Source of the DNA: an uncultured Steroidobacter sp.
Lineage (GTDB): Bacteria > Pseudomonadota > Gammaproteobacteria > Steroidobacterales > Steroidobacteraceae
DNA length: 16,931 bases
NCBI GenBank assembly: GCA_946478975.1
Contig: CAMLEO010000142.1
Coordinates: 1 to 16,931, forward strand
Reading direction: 5' to 3'
Shown: positions 1 to 7,426 of the stretch, in pieces
How positions within the stretch are numbered: the first letter of the stretch is position 1
How the letters are laid out: every line of letters starts with the position of its first letter
Position numbers and translations under genes: made by a program
The notes under the pieces: model-generated
What the model was told of the DNA's origin: nothing
Database searches by the model: none
The model's input: only the letters and a program-made list of their open reading frames with translations

Positions 1-935
1 TGCTGCTGGTTCGTATCGCATCCACGGCGGTTGCGACTGTGATGCTCGGCGGCAATCGCGAGCAGGTGATTAACGCTGTTTCCAACGCATGGATCGATGG
101 CGGCGCGCTGCGTACATATCGTCATGCGCCGAACACCGGTTCGCGCAAGAGCTGGGCGGCTGGCGATGCGACGGCGCGCGCCGTGCGTCATGCGTTGATC
201 TCGCTGACCGGTGAGATGGGTTATCCCTCTGCGCTCACGGCCAAGACCTGGGGTTTCCAGGACGTGCTGTTCAAGGGCAAGCAGCTGTCGTATCCGCAGC
301 CTTTCGGCAGCTACGTGATGGAAAACGTGCTGTTCAAGATTTCCTTCCCGGCCGAGTTCCATGCGCAGACCGCGGTGGAAGCGGCGATGCGTCTGCACGC
401 GCAGGTGAAGGACCGCCTGGATGCGATCGAGCAGATCGTGATCGAAACGCAGGAGCCGGGCGTGCGCATCATCGACAAGACCGGCCCGCTCGCGAATCCC
501 GCCGACCGCGACCACTGCATTCAGTACATGGTTGCGATTCCGCTGATCTTCGGCCGCCTGCAGGCGTCGGATTATGAAGATGCCATCGCCAAGGATCCGC
601 GCGTCGACGCGCTTCGTAACAAGATGAAGGTGAGCGAGAACGTCACATTCACCCAGGAATACTACGCGGCCGACAAACGTTACATCGGCAATGCCGTGCA
701 AGTGTTCTTCAAGGACGGCACGTGCAGCGAGCGCGTCGCAGTCGATTATCCGATCGGCCATCGCAAGCGTCGCGCCGAAGGCATGCCGGTGCTGGTGAAG
801 AAGTTCGAAGCGTCGGTCGCTGCGCACTTCTCGCCGAAACAAACCGAGTCCATCAAGGCGCTGTTCGCCGACCGCGCCAGGCTGGAAAAGATGCCGGTGC
901 AGGAGTTCGTCGCTGCGCTGGTGAAGAATCAGTAA
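1..935 (+). CDS. prpD: 2-methylcitrate dehydratase PrpD, 5'-truncated by window edge
   Basis: The reading frame is open from base 3 and ends at TAA 933-935, giving about 310 residues of a protein that is usually around 480. The visible part matches the C-terminal two thirds of PrpD of the MmgE/PrpD family. Recognisable stretches are the HAPNTGSRKSWAAGDA-type block, WGFQDVLFKG, FGSYVMENVLFKISFPAEFH, and the late DPRVDALRNKM and YPIGHRKRRAEG blocks. PrpD dehydrates 2-methylcitrate in the cytosolic methylcitrate cycle for propionate breakdown and needs no iron-sulfur cluster. The true start lies outside the window; the internal GTG/ATG at 39-44 falls inside conserved sequence and is not the start. 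The partners prpB and prpC would be expected upstream but cannot be seen. The next gene converges on it, so prpD is the last gene of its transcript. Another MmgE/PrpD subfamily member is possible but less likely given the close block-by-block match. Confidence 0.93.
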   Translation, partial: LLVRIASTAVATVMLGGNREQVINAVSNAWIDGGALRTYRHAPNTGSRKSWAAGDATARAVRHALISLTGEMGYPSALTAKTWGFQDVLFKGKQLSYPQPFGSYVMENVLFKISFPAEFHAQTAVEAAMRLHAQVKDRLDAIEQIVIETQEPGVRIIDKTGPLANPADRDHCIQYMVAIPLIFGRLQASDYEDAIAKDPRVDALRNKMKVSENVTFTQEYYAADKRYIGNAVQVFFKDGTCSERVAVDYPIGHRKRRAEGMPVLVKKFEASVAAHFSPKQTESIKALFADRARLEKMPVQEFVAALVKNQ

Positions 936-955
936 GCCTGTCCCGTTGGTGCTGA

Positions 956-1018
956 CCGCCAGGGATGGCGGAAATGCTGGCAATGCATGGAGCAATTGCC
1001 AGCCCTCTTCGTCAGAGG
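956..1018. terminator. Three consecutive hairpins between convergent genes, possible bidirectional terminator
   Basis: Three perfect stems lie back to back in the 89-bp gap. CCGCCA (956-961) pairs with TGGCGG (966-971). GCTGGCAAT (976-984) pairs with ATTGCCAGC (995-1003). CCTCT (1004-1008) pairs with AGAGG (1014-1018). They sit 20 to 85 bases after the prpD stop and directly beyond the nuclease stop on the other strand, which fits transcription ending from both sides. No clean U-tract follows in either direction, so this is not a textbook intrinsic terminator. Confidence 0.5.
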
Positions 1019-1024
1019 AGGGCA

Positions 1025-1954
1025 CTATTTCGATGGCTGACGGAACGCGCGACGCAGAACGTCGGTCATTCGATAGCTCGCCAGGGTCAAGCGCTTCTGC
1101 GCTACCTCGCGAGACAAATCCAGGTAACGTTGTGACGGTTTGGGCGCCTGGTCGCCCGTGTCGCTCGCCTGCAGGTCCGGCCCATACGCGACCGTTACGG
1201 CGAGCTGATAACTTTCGTCGACCCAGGTTGCAAAGTCGCTGGCGCCCTTGAACGGTTTGAGCTCCTTGAATTGCGCTCGCGGCAGGCGGCGCACGAACTC
1301 CTCGGCGTGCTGCGTTACTTCATCCGGCGCATCCTCCCGGCTCGCAACGTCGTCCCAGAACCAATGCAGCGTCACTGCTTCATTCGTTTGCGGATCGCGG
1401 ATATAACGAAAATTGCCGCCGCGATCGCCGGTCGGGTGACGTTCGGAAAACTGCGAGATGCTGTGCATGGGTTGGTGCACGTCACCAACCAGATGCATGA
1501 GCCAGCACACTGCGATGGCCCGTTCCGACTGCGGCGCTCGCCCATCCGAGGCGACGCTGAAGTTCAACGCGAGTGCTTCGATGGCGGAGCCCGGCGGCAC
1601 ATCTTCTGGCGACGATGGCGGCGGCGACGCCGTGTTGATCAGCGGTCGTGACGAGTAGTGCCACGTCGGATGGTCATAAATGCTGCCGCGCGTGTCATCG
1701 GCCCATCGCGCCAGTTCGAGAAAGATGCGACGTCCGCGTTCCTCACCCTGGGCACGACCGACGGCGACTTCAAACGCACCGCGATCCGGATGCCGTTCGG
1801 CGAGCGCGATGATGTGCTCCAGAACTTTTGGATCCTGCGTGCGCAATTCTTCATAAGCGATTGCCGCAGTCACCATGTGTCCAGGTCGCGACCACGCCAT
1901 CGCAGCCGAACTATTGAACACCGCGACCAGCAGGAGGAGCGCAAACGTTTTCAT
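1025..1954 (-). CDS. Secreted S1/P1-type zinc nuclease
   Basis: This 309-residue protein of the S1/P1 nuclease family would hydrolyse single-stranded nucleic acid or 3'-nucleotides using a trinuclear zinc site. Residues 1-20 form a clear signal peptide ending AMA, so cleavage would leave Trp21 as the mature N-terminus. In this family that Trp supplies zinc ligands through its amino group. The other ligand positions are in place: His26 (WSRPGH), Asp86 in WADD, His99 in WHY, His154/Asp158/His164 in LMHLVGDVHQPMH, and His197/Asp201 in LHWFWDD. The length is normal for the bacterial family. The protein is expected in the periplasm or outside the cell. It is transcribed toward prpD and no partner gene is visible. 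No strong ribosome binding site precedes the ATG, but the signal peptide makes this start convincing. Substrate preference cannot be read from the sequence. Confidence 0.92.
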   Translation of the reverse strand: MKTFALLLLVAVFNSSAAMAWSRPGHMVTAAIAYEELRTQDPKVLEHIIALAERHPDRGAFEVAVGRAQGEERGRRIFLELARWADDTRGSIYDHPTWHYSSRPLINTASPPPSSPEDVPPGSAIEALALNFSVASDGRAPQSERAIAVCWLMHLVGDVHQPMHSISQFSERHPTGDRGGNFRYIRDPQTNEAVTLHWFWDDVASREDAPDEVTQHAEEFVRRLPRAQFKELKPFKGASDFATWVDESYQLAVTVAYGPDLQASDTGDQAPKPSQRYLDLSREVAQKRLTLASYRMTDVLRRAFRQPSK

Positions 1955-1987
1955 GGCGTGAATGGCTCGTGCGGAAATCGGAGCTCA

Positions 1988-2014
1988 TTGATAGCAGATG
2001 TATGTGACAGCCAA
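1988..2014 (-). promoter_or_regulatory. Weak candidate promoter for the nuclease gene
   Basis: On the minus strand, TTGGCT (2014-2009) is followed after 15 bases by TATCAA (1993-1988), about 33 bases before the ATG. Each hexamer matches four of six consensus positions and the spacer is short, so this is only a candidate. Confidence 0.2.
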
Positions 2015-2041
2015 CAGGGGACTGCGGCGCGGTGTTGCACA

Positions 2042-2061
2042 GGGGCGCGTGACTGCGCCCC
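2042..2061 (+). other. GC-rich hairpin in intergenic gap
   Basis: GGGGCGC (2042-2048) pairs perfectly with GCGCCCC (2055-2061) around a 6-base loop. A T-rich stretch follows on the plus strand only after a short interval (2066-2079). No plus-strand gene ends nearby, so it has no obvious client as a terminator. It lies in the gap between the nuclease start and the DUF3562 gene. Confidence 0.3.
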
Positions 2062-2150
2062 CAAGTTTCAATTTTTAATTCGACAGCCGCGGCAGGTTGG
2101 CCGACTGATTCGCCGGAGAGATGGCAGGGACGTTGCGATTCGATGATGCC

Positions 2151-2170
2151 TCGATGACGACGGTCATCGA
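2151..2170 (-). terminator. Perfect hairpin just after the DUF3562 gene
   Basis: TCGATGAC (2151-2158) and GTCATCGA (2163-2170) form an 8-bp stem with a 4-base loop. It starts 20 bases beyond the stop of the small gene at 2191 on the minus strand. The position suits a transcript end or 3' stabiliser, but no U-tract follows. Confidence 0.35.
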
Positions 2171-2190
2171 TGCGAAGGAACGAGAGACTA

Positions 2191-2415
2191 TTAGTGTTGG
2201 TCGGCGGAGCGCTCGGCGTGCAACACGTTGCGCACCAGGCGGGTGGCGATCACGGAGACGAAGGTTTTGACGCGCGCCTGGGAGGTGAGGCGGGCATGCT
2301 CGATTTCATACAGCTCGCGGACGTGCTCGACCGGGGCTTCGGTTTCTTTGGCGAGCGCTTCGATCGCCTGTTGCTGTTTTGCCGGATCACCTGCGGTATT
2401 GCGTAACACTGTCAT
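2191..2415 (-). CDS. Small DUF3562-type protein of unknown function
   Basis: This 74-residue protein is very probably a member of the DUF3562 family of short proteobacterial proteins. The evidence is the pattern of an LAKETEAPVEHVRELYEIEHARL helix followed by QARVKTFVSVIATRLVRNVL. The frame could begin nine codons further upstream, but GGAGG on the minus strand sits four bases before the ATG at 2415-2413. The longer version would run its coding through that ribosome binding site. The product is predicted to be helical, cytoplasmic, and without signal peptide or membrane segment. The arrangement of two short helices with an RVK/RLVR basic end might suit nucleic acid or protein contact, which is only a guess. 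It is flanked by the nuclease (same strand, 236 bp away) and the chemoreceptor (divergent), and shares no obvious operon with either. No function is assigned. Confidence 0.72.
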   Translation of the reverse strand: MTVLRNTAGDPAKQQQAIEALAKETEAPVEHVRELYEIEHARLTSQARVKTFVSVIATRLVRNVLHAERSADQH

Positions 2416-2485
2416 GATTCCTCCGAGGCTTGGCAACCACATCCGGGGCCGGAAAGTAGACGCATGTTAACCGAGCGCCCCAGCC

Positions 2486-2503
2486 GGCGGCGCCGGCGCC
2501 GCC
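2486..2503. repeat. 18-bp perfect GC palindrome
   Basis: GGCGGCGCCGGCGCCGCC is its own reverse complement and is followed by another GCC. It can fold as a very stable stem or act as a dyad binding site. It lies about 70 bases upstream of the DUF3562 gene and 340 bases upstream of the chemoreceptor gene. No U-tract is present. Confidence 0.5.
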
Positions 2504-2764
2504 GCCTTGCCCCGATCTGGTGCAAGTGCGGGTAGCGCTTTTCCTGCGCTGTCAGTCACTTGCGACGGTCAGCAGGCCCCGGCGCGATGAGTTGTCATAT
2601 TCGCGGAACGCACCGAATGCGCAAGTCAAGCATTCCTTTACGAAAATTGCCCACGCGTTGCGAGCATCCCGGCTCTGCAGCGGCCATTGGCGAATCAACG
2701 GCCTTCCCAAGGCTCAGGAACGACCGAAAGGTATGAGGCAGTTCCCGAATCCGGAGGAAGCCGA

Positions 2765-2791
2765 TCAAGGGCCCGGCATTTTGACCGATAA
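2765..2791 (+). promoter_or_regulatory. Sigma-28 (FliA)-like promoter for the chemoreceptor gene
   Basis: TCAAG (2765-2769) resembles the flagellar sigma factor -35 element. It is followed by ACCGATAA (2784-2791), seven of eight bases of the -10 consensus GCCGATAA. The spacing between TCAA and ACCGATAA is 15 bases, exactly the enterobacterial TAAA-N15-GCCGATAA spacing. Transcription would begin near 2797, leaving a leader of about 48 bases before the GTG start at 2845. Motility-class control is typical for chemoreceptor genes, which supports the call. Confidence 0.6.
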
Positions 2792-2844
2792 CCCCGATAC
2801 ATATTGCGTCCCTGGCGGGCGCGTCCAAGGGTTCGGGGGTTGGT

Positions 2845-4572
2845 GTGAGCTTGTCCAGACTGAGTATCAACGCACGTTTGATCGCCGCTTTTTCCATGGT
2901 GGTGGCGATTCTGATCGCTTTGATCGCGGTCGCGACCGTATCCCAAGGCAAACAATCCGAAGCCCAGCGGATGAGCACGCACACCTACGAGGTCGTCAAC
3001 GAAGTCAGTCGACTGAACGACGCCATCGTCAGCATGCAGAACGGCGTGCGCGCATATCTCTTGACGGGTCTCGACGAATCTTTGCAGCCGTTGACCGCGG
3101 GCCGCACGGCTTATGAAGAGCACATGACCAAGCTGCGCGAGCTGGTGAAGGTGCCGAAAGTGCAGGAACAGCTGCAGCTGCTGGACCAGCAGCAGAAGGA
3201 ATGGGTCAAGCTCGCCGTCGATCCGGCGATCGAGTTCCGTAAAGAAGTGGTCACCGGCAGCGCAACCATGGCCGACATCGTGGCGCTGGAGCGCGAGAAT
3301 CCGGGCAAGAAGTATCTGGACCAGATGCACGCCTTGATGGACGAGATCTATCGCATCGAGCAGACCCTGCTGGACGAGCGGACCAAGGCGGCTCGAGACG
3401 CGAGCTCAATGGCATCGGCGGTGCTGTTGGGCGGCGGCGCGCTCGCCGTCGTGCTGTCGATCATGCTCGCCATCGTGATCGCACGCAGTATCGTCAATCC
3501 TTTGCGCCAGGTGCTGCGGGCCACCGAAGACCTGCGCGCCGGCGACGGCGATCTCACTTATCAATTGCCGCCGATGGATGCCGAGTTCGGCGAGATCTCG
3601 CGTTCGTTGAACGGCTTCATCGGCAAGCTGCACGAAATCATTGCGTCGACCAAGTCGCTGTCGGGCTCGATGTCGAGCGGCTCGCTCGAGATCGCACGCG
3701 GCAACGACGATTTGAATCAGCGCACCCAGGAGCAGGCGGCGGCGCTGGAAGAAACAGCGTCCAGCATGGAAGAGATGACCGCGACGGTGAAACAAAACGC
3801 CGACAACGCGCGTCAGGCCAACCAGCTGTCCGCCAACGCACGTACGCACGCCGAAAAAGGCGGCGCCGTGGTTCAGCGCGCGGTGCAGGCGATGGAAGAG
3901 ATCAATGCGTCGAGCCGCAAGATCTCCGACATCATCGGCGTGATCGACGAGATCGCGTTCCAGACCAACCTGCTGGCGTTGAACGCGGCCGTCGAAGCGG
4001 CGCGCGCCGGCGAGCAGGGACGAGGCTTCGCGGTGGTCGCGAGCGAAGTGCGCAACCTCGCTCAGCGCAGCGCCAGTGCTGCGAAAGAAATCAAAGAATT
4101 GATCGTCGACTCGGTGGACAAAGTGCGCGCCGGGTCGGCACTGGTCGACGAGTCGGGCAATACGCTCGCCGAGATCAAAGATGCGGTGAACAAGGTCAGC
4201 GACATCGTTGCGGAGATCGCCGCCGCCAGCGAAGAGCAGGCGCAGGGCATTGATCAAGTGAATAACGCCGTCGCGCAGATGGACACGATGACGCAGCAGA
4301 ATGCGGCGTTGGTCGAAGAGGCCACCGCGGCCAGCAAGCAGCTCGAAAGCCAGGGCCAGAGCCTGGTGGCGCAGGTGAGTCAGTTCCGGACTCGCGAGGA
4401 TCACGCTCGGCCGAATGTTGCTCCGATCGCTGTGAGCAAGCCTCTCGCGGCGGTCAAGACGATCAAGAAGCCGGCCAGGATTGCTTCAACGCCGGCGCTG
4501 CCGGCTGCAAAACCAGCTCCGGCGCCGATGGCCAAGGCAAGCGGCCACGATGCGGATTGGCAGGAGTTTTAA
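2845..4572 (+). CDS. Methyl-accepting chemotaxis protein (CHASE3-HAMP-MA) with CheR-binding tail
   Basis: This is a 575-residue chemoreceptor. TM1 spans about 11-33. A helical periplasmic sensor of CHASE3 type spans about 34-188, with the [10 protein letters not shown] signature at 66-75. TM2 is at 189-212 and HAMP at about 213-265. The MA signalling domain runs to about 515, with the hairpin tip [22 protein letters not shown] at 368-389. Glu/Gln pairs typical of methylation helices are at about 295-318 and 461-500. An Ala/Pro/Lys-rich flexible linker (about 516-570) ends in the pentapeptide DWQEF, matching the NWETF-type CheR tether. The GTG start at 2845 follows a GGGGG run five bases upstream. 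The protein would signal through CheW and CheA at the inner membrane, but neither is encoded here. A sigma-28-like promoter precedes it. Its stop codon interlocks with that of the convergent kinase. The ligand is unknown. Confidence 0.95.
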   Translation: MSLSRLSINARLIAAFSMVVAILIALIAVATVSQGKQSEAQRMSTHTYEVVNEVSRLNDAIVSMQNGVRAYLLTGLDESLQPLTAGRTAYEEHMTKLRELVKVPKVQEQLQLLDQQQKEWVKLAVDPAIEFRKEVVTGSATMADIVALERENPGKKYLDQMHALMDEIYRIEQTLLDERTKAARDASSMASAVLLGGGALAVVLSIMLAIVIARSIVNPLRQVLRATEDLRAGDGDLTYQLPPMDAEFGEISRSLNGFIGKLHEIIASTKSLSGSMSSGSLEIARGNDDLNQRTQEQAAALEETASSMEEMTATVKQNADNARQANQLSANARTHAEKGGAVVQRAVQAMEEINASSRKISDIIGVIDEIAFQTNLLALNAAVEAARAGEQGRGFAVVASEVRNLAQRSASAAKEIKELIVDSVDKVRAGSALVDESGNTLAEIKDAVNKVSDIVAEIAAASEEQAQGIDQVNNAVAQMDTMTQQNAALVEEATAASKQLESQGQSLVAQVSQFRTREDHARPNVAPIAVSKPLAAVKTIKKPARIASTPALPAAKPAPAPMAKASGHDADWQEF

Positions 4573-7247
4573 GCGGCGCCGCTGGTTTCCACGGAGGCCG
4601 CGAGCTCATCGGCTGAAGCCAGTGCCTGCGGCAAAGTGAAATAAAACGTGGCGCCTTTGCCCACCGAACTCTCGGCCCAGATCCTGCCGCCATAACGCTG
4701 CACGATGCGGGCCGCGGTCGCGAGCCCGATGCCGACGCCGGGAAATTCCGTGAGCGTATGCATGCGACGGAACGGCTCGAACAAGTGCTGCGCATAATTC
4801 ATATCGAACCCCGCACCGTTGTCGCGAATGACGAACGTGGGTTCAGGCGAATTTGCCACACACTTGAGCTCGACCACTGGCTCTTTGGTGCGCGTGGTGT
4901 ACTTCCACGCGTTGCTCAGCAAGTTCATCAGCAGGCTGCGGATGAGGCGCGGGTCGGCGCAGATCGGCTCGCCGCAGTCCACCGAATATTGCATCCGATG
5001 TGACGGATATTGCTGTTGCAGCTCCTGGATCACTTCGGCGGCCACGGTATTCAAATTGATCCGTCGGCGCGTGAGCTCGACTTTGGTGATGTGCGCGATG
5101 CCGAGCATGCCGTCGATGACATCGTTCATGCGACGGACCTGCGCTTCGATGCGCTCCATTCGATAGTTCGCTTCCGGCCCTGGAATCTGTTCCAGCATCT
5201 CACGCAACAGGCCGCAGTTGCCCGCCATTGCGTTCAGCGGAGCACGCAGATCGTGAGCGGCGGACGCAGTGAAATCTTCCAGGTCGCGGTTCGCGGATGT
5301 CAGCTCCTTGTTGGTTGCCTCCAGCTCCTGCGTGCGTTCCTGCACGCGTCGTTCGAGCATGGCCGTGTGCCGGTCGATATCTTCCTTCAACATGGCTTGT
5401 TGAACCGCAATTGCCAGCTGATCGGCGATCGCACGCGCCGACTGCAACTGTTCCTCGTCGAAACATTCCGGCTCGCAGTCGACCAGCTCCAGCATGCCCA
5501 GCAGCCGTTCCTCGCCGCGCAACGGGAAACCGACATAAGAAACAGCGCCGGCCTGCTGCAAATGACGGAACAAATCCGCGCGAGGTTCTACGGCGCGCAG
5601 GTCGTCGACCAGGATGTGCTTGCCGACGCTGCCTTGCTGGGCGAGCTCATATTCGGCAGCCCCGTATGCTCTCGGCCGATATTTGCAACCTTCGTTGGCG
5701 TCGACTGCCAGCAGCTGCGGGAGGCTCGAATTGCCGTCGAACATCACTACGCTGGCGCAGCTACACGGCACCATGCGTCGCAAATGACGCAAGCCGGTCT
5801 CCGCCACTTCGCGAGGGGAGCGCATGCCGAGAATGGCACGATCCATTTCAGCGATGGCTTCCACGCGACGCAGGTGAGCACGCAGCGCCTGCTCGGTCTG
5901 TAAACGCTCTGTGACATCGCGCAGGATCACCGTCAGCAGCTTATGGCCGCTCGACTCGACTTGTGACAGCGAAGCTTCGATTGGAAATTCCTCGCCATTG
6001 CCGCGCACGCCGAGCAGGCCCGCCAACATTCCCATGCGCCGTTGCTCGTCGGGCGAGTTGGCATACTCGCGAACCTGGCTGCGCCGTAACTGGCGATGCC
6101 GTTCCGGCAGCAGCACATCGAGCGGCTGGCCGATCACATCCCGGGAATCGAGGCCGAAGATGCGCTCCGCCGCAGGATTGAACAGCCGGATGTTGAGGTC
6201 TTCATCCAGCGCCAGGATGCCGTCGGTCGCCGAGTTCAGAATATCCGCCAGCCGGCCTTCCAGATCGCGTCGACGCTGCTCGTAGCTGCGCACTGCCTGC
6301 GCGTTCCACCACACCAGCCCGGAGAACGCCAGCATGTTTGCAGCTGTAAACATCGCGAGGCCGAGCGGCGTGTCGTACCAGCCTTGCTTCTCGCCTTGGA
6401 TCAAAGCCCAGCCGATGACACACGGAACCAGAATCGCCGCCGGCAGCAAGCGGCGCATTTCGGCGCCGGCCTGGTCGTGCGCCATGATCTGGCCGGCCAG
6501 ACGAAAACGCGGATGGACTGTGAGCACGCCCGTTGTGAGCGCGAACAGTCCGAGTGCCGTATGCAGGGCCACGATGGAAAAGCCCGGCAGCGAATACAAC
6601 GTCGTTGCTTTATAGGCATGGCCGAGCAGCATGATGAATGCGCCGACTGATGTGAGCAGCACCAACAGTTCCAGCGTCAGCCACAGGCGAGTGAGGCGGG
6701 CGGGCCACGGCAGCATCGAAACCGCAAGCACGCTGAAGCTCACGGCGCTGATGGGTGACATGCGCCACGGAAACTCGCGCAGGCGAGGCATCGTGTTATC
6801 GGAGACCAGCAGTTTGTCGATGCCGTTCGGCAGCTGCAACACGTGGCTGAGCAGGGTCATGCCGGCAAATATCAGCAGCAGCAGCGCCGCCGTCGGTTGC
6901 AGACTCAGCAGGAAACGATTCGCGACCACGCCAGCTTCGAGCCGCGACTGTGCGGCGAGGCCCGCCAGCGACAATCCCGCCAGCACGAAACAGAATGCGG
7001 TGTTGGGCTTCAGCACGCCCCAGCTGCGCAGCAGGCCTGGAAACAACGGCTCGCCCCACCACCAGCTGGCGAGGCCAGCGGTGCCGAACGCGATACAGAC
7101 AATCGCCACGACGCGGGCGAACGGCGTCAACGGGGGCGATGCGCCGGGATGAGGAGCCATCATGGCAGGCATTGCGCGTTCATGGTTCTCGAATTGTTCA
7201 GGGCACTCGTTGTCCGCGTAACGGAGCGCCTGTTTCGTTGTTCCCAT
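4569..7247 (-). CDS. Membrane sensor histidine kinase with 8-TM-like N-terminus, PAS and GAF domains
   Basis: This is an 892-residue inner-membrane kinase. Residues about 43-315 hold seven or eight hydrophobic segments. A PAS domain (about 331-450) has the [27 protein letters not shown] signature, a GAF domain spans about 462-617, and a short coiled coil covers 620-657. HisKA has its phospho-acceptor at His665 in [10 protein letters not shown], the phytochrome-type motif. The HATPase carries an N box ([10 protein letters not shown], 774-783), G1 DNGAGF (809-814) and G2 GVGIGLA (837-843). No receiver is fused, so it should pass phosphate to a separate regulator; the FixJ-type protein at 9870 is a plausible but unproven partner. 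The GAF domain carries five cysteines (495, 497, 521, 591, 595). The start is uncertain: the ATG at 7247 lacks a strong ribosome site, and the ATG at 7172 would drop 25 residues before the membrane region. Confidence 0.9.
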   Translation of the reverse strand: MGTTKQALRYADNECPEQFENHERAMPAMMAPHPGASPPLTPFARVVAIVCIAFGTAGLASWWWGEPLFPGLLRSWGVLKPNTAFCFVLAGLSLAGLAAQSRLEAGVVANRFLLSLQPTAALLLLIFAGMTLLSHVLQLPNGIDKLLVSDNTMPRLREFPWRMSPISAVSFSVLAVSMLPWPARLTRLWLTLELLVLLTSVGAFIMLLGHAYKATTLYSLPGFSIVALHTALGLFALTTGVLTVHPRFRLAGQIMAHDQAGAEMRRLLPAAILVPCVIGWALIQGEKQGWYDTPLGLAMFTAANMLAFSGLVWWNAQAVRSYEQRRRDLEGRLADILNSATDGILALDEDLNIRLFNPAAERIFGLDSRDVIGQPLDVLLPERHRQLRRSQVREYANSPDEQRRMGMLAGLLGVRGNGEEFPIEASLSQVESSGHKLLTVILRDVTERLQTEQALRAHLRRVEAIAEMDRAILGMRSPREVAETGLRHLRRMVPCSCASVVMFDGNSSLPQLLAVDANEGCKYRPRAYGAAEYELAQQGSVGKHILVDDLRAVEPRADLFRHLQQAGAVSYVGFPLRGEERLLGMLELVDCEPECFDEEQLQSARAIADQLAIAVQQAMLKEDIDRHTAMLERRVQERTQELEATNKELTSANRDLEDFTASAAHDLRAPLNAMAGNCGLLREMLEQIPGPEANYRMERIEAQVRRMNDVIDGMLGIAHITKVELTRRRINLNTVAAEVIQELQQQYPSHRMQYSVDCGEPICADPRLIRSLLMNLLSNAWKYTTRTKEPVVELKCVANSPEPTFVIRDNGAGFDMNYAQHLFEPFRRMHTLTEFPGVGIGLATAARIVQRYGGRIWAESSVGKGATFYFTLPQALASADELAASVETSGAA

Positions 7248-7265
7248 GGTCGCGCTCTAGTCGCC

Positions 7266-7295
7266 GTTGCAGACCCAGATGTTTGCAACATTGTA
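7266..7295 (-). promoter_or_regulatory. Candidate -10 element and dyad upstream of the 892-residue kinase
   Basis: On the minus strand TACAAT (7295-7290) matches five of six bases of a sigma-70 -10 box, 42 bases before the ATG. No good -35 is found at normal spacing. Directly downstream, GTTGCA (7266-7271) and TGCAAC (7284-7289) form a 6-bp dyad with a 12-base spacer, a layout that could be an operator. Both calls are tentative. Confidence 0.25.
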
Positions 7296-7351
7296 TGCCC
7301 AGGCGTTCCCGGTGCTTGCGCAGCATGTTGACACTTCGCGCGTCGAGATGG

Positions 7352-7424
7352 AATCCGGGCCGGGTGTAGGTAAGACGCAACGAAACGCGGCTTCATGCCA
7401 CGTCAGCGGCGCAATCCGGGCCGG
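7352..7424. repeat. Short direct repeat in intergenic gap
   Basis: AATCCGGGCCGG occurs at 7352-7363 and again at 7413-7424. Both copies lie within 75 bases after the stop of the GGDEF-EAL gene on the minus strand. The core CCGGGCCGG is itself partly palindromic. The function is unknown, and chance is possible in GC-rich DNA. Confidence 0.35.
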
Positions 7425-7426
7425 TG

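Larger units (their letters stand above)
2416..2844. other. 429-bp divergent intergenic region
   Basis: This is the only gap longer than 300 bases in the window. It holds the ribosome binding site of the DUF3562 gene (minus strand), an 18-bp perfect GC palindrome (2486-2503), and a sigma-28-like promoter (2765-2791) serving the chemoreceptor gene. Open frames that cross it (for example plus 2520-3116 and minus 2595-2984) run into the receptor gene out of frame and show no protein-like composition. I see no convincing small gene or structured RNA in the central part, 2510-2760. Confidence 0.6.

Noticed and set aside
2520..3116. 198-residue plus-strand open frame across the intergenic gap
   Set aside because: It overlaps the chemoreceptor out of frame, is rich in Arg/Gly/His in the manner of shifted GC-rich coding, and has no ribosome site or family resemblance.
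7328..7333. Perfect TTGACA on the plus strand
   Set aside because: No matching -10 lies 16-18 bases downstream and no plus-strand gene follows, so it is probably chance.
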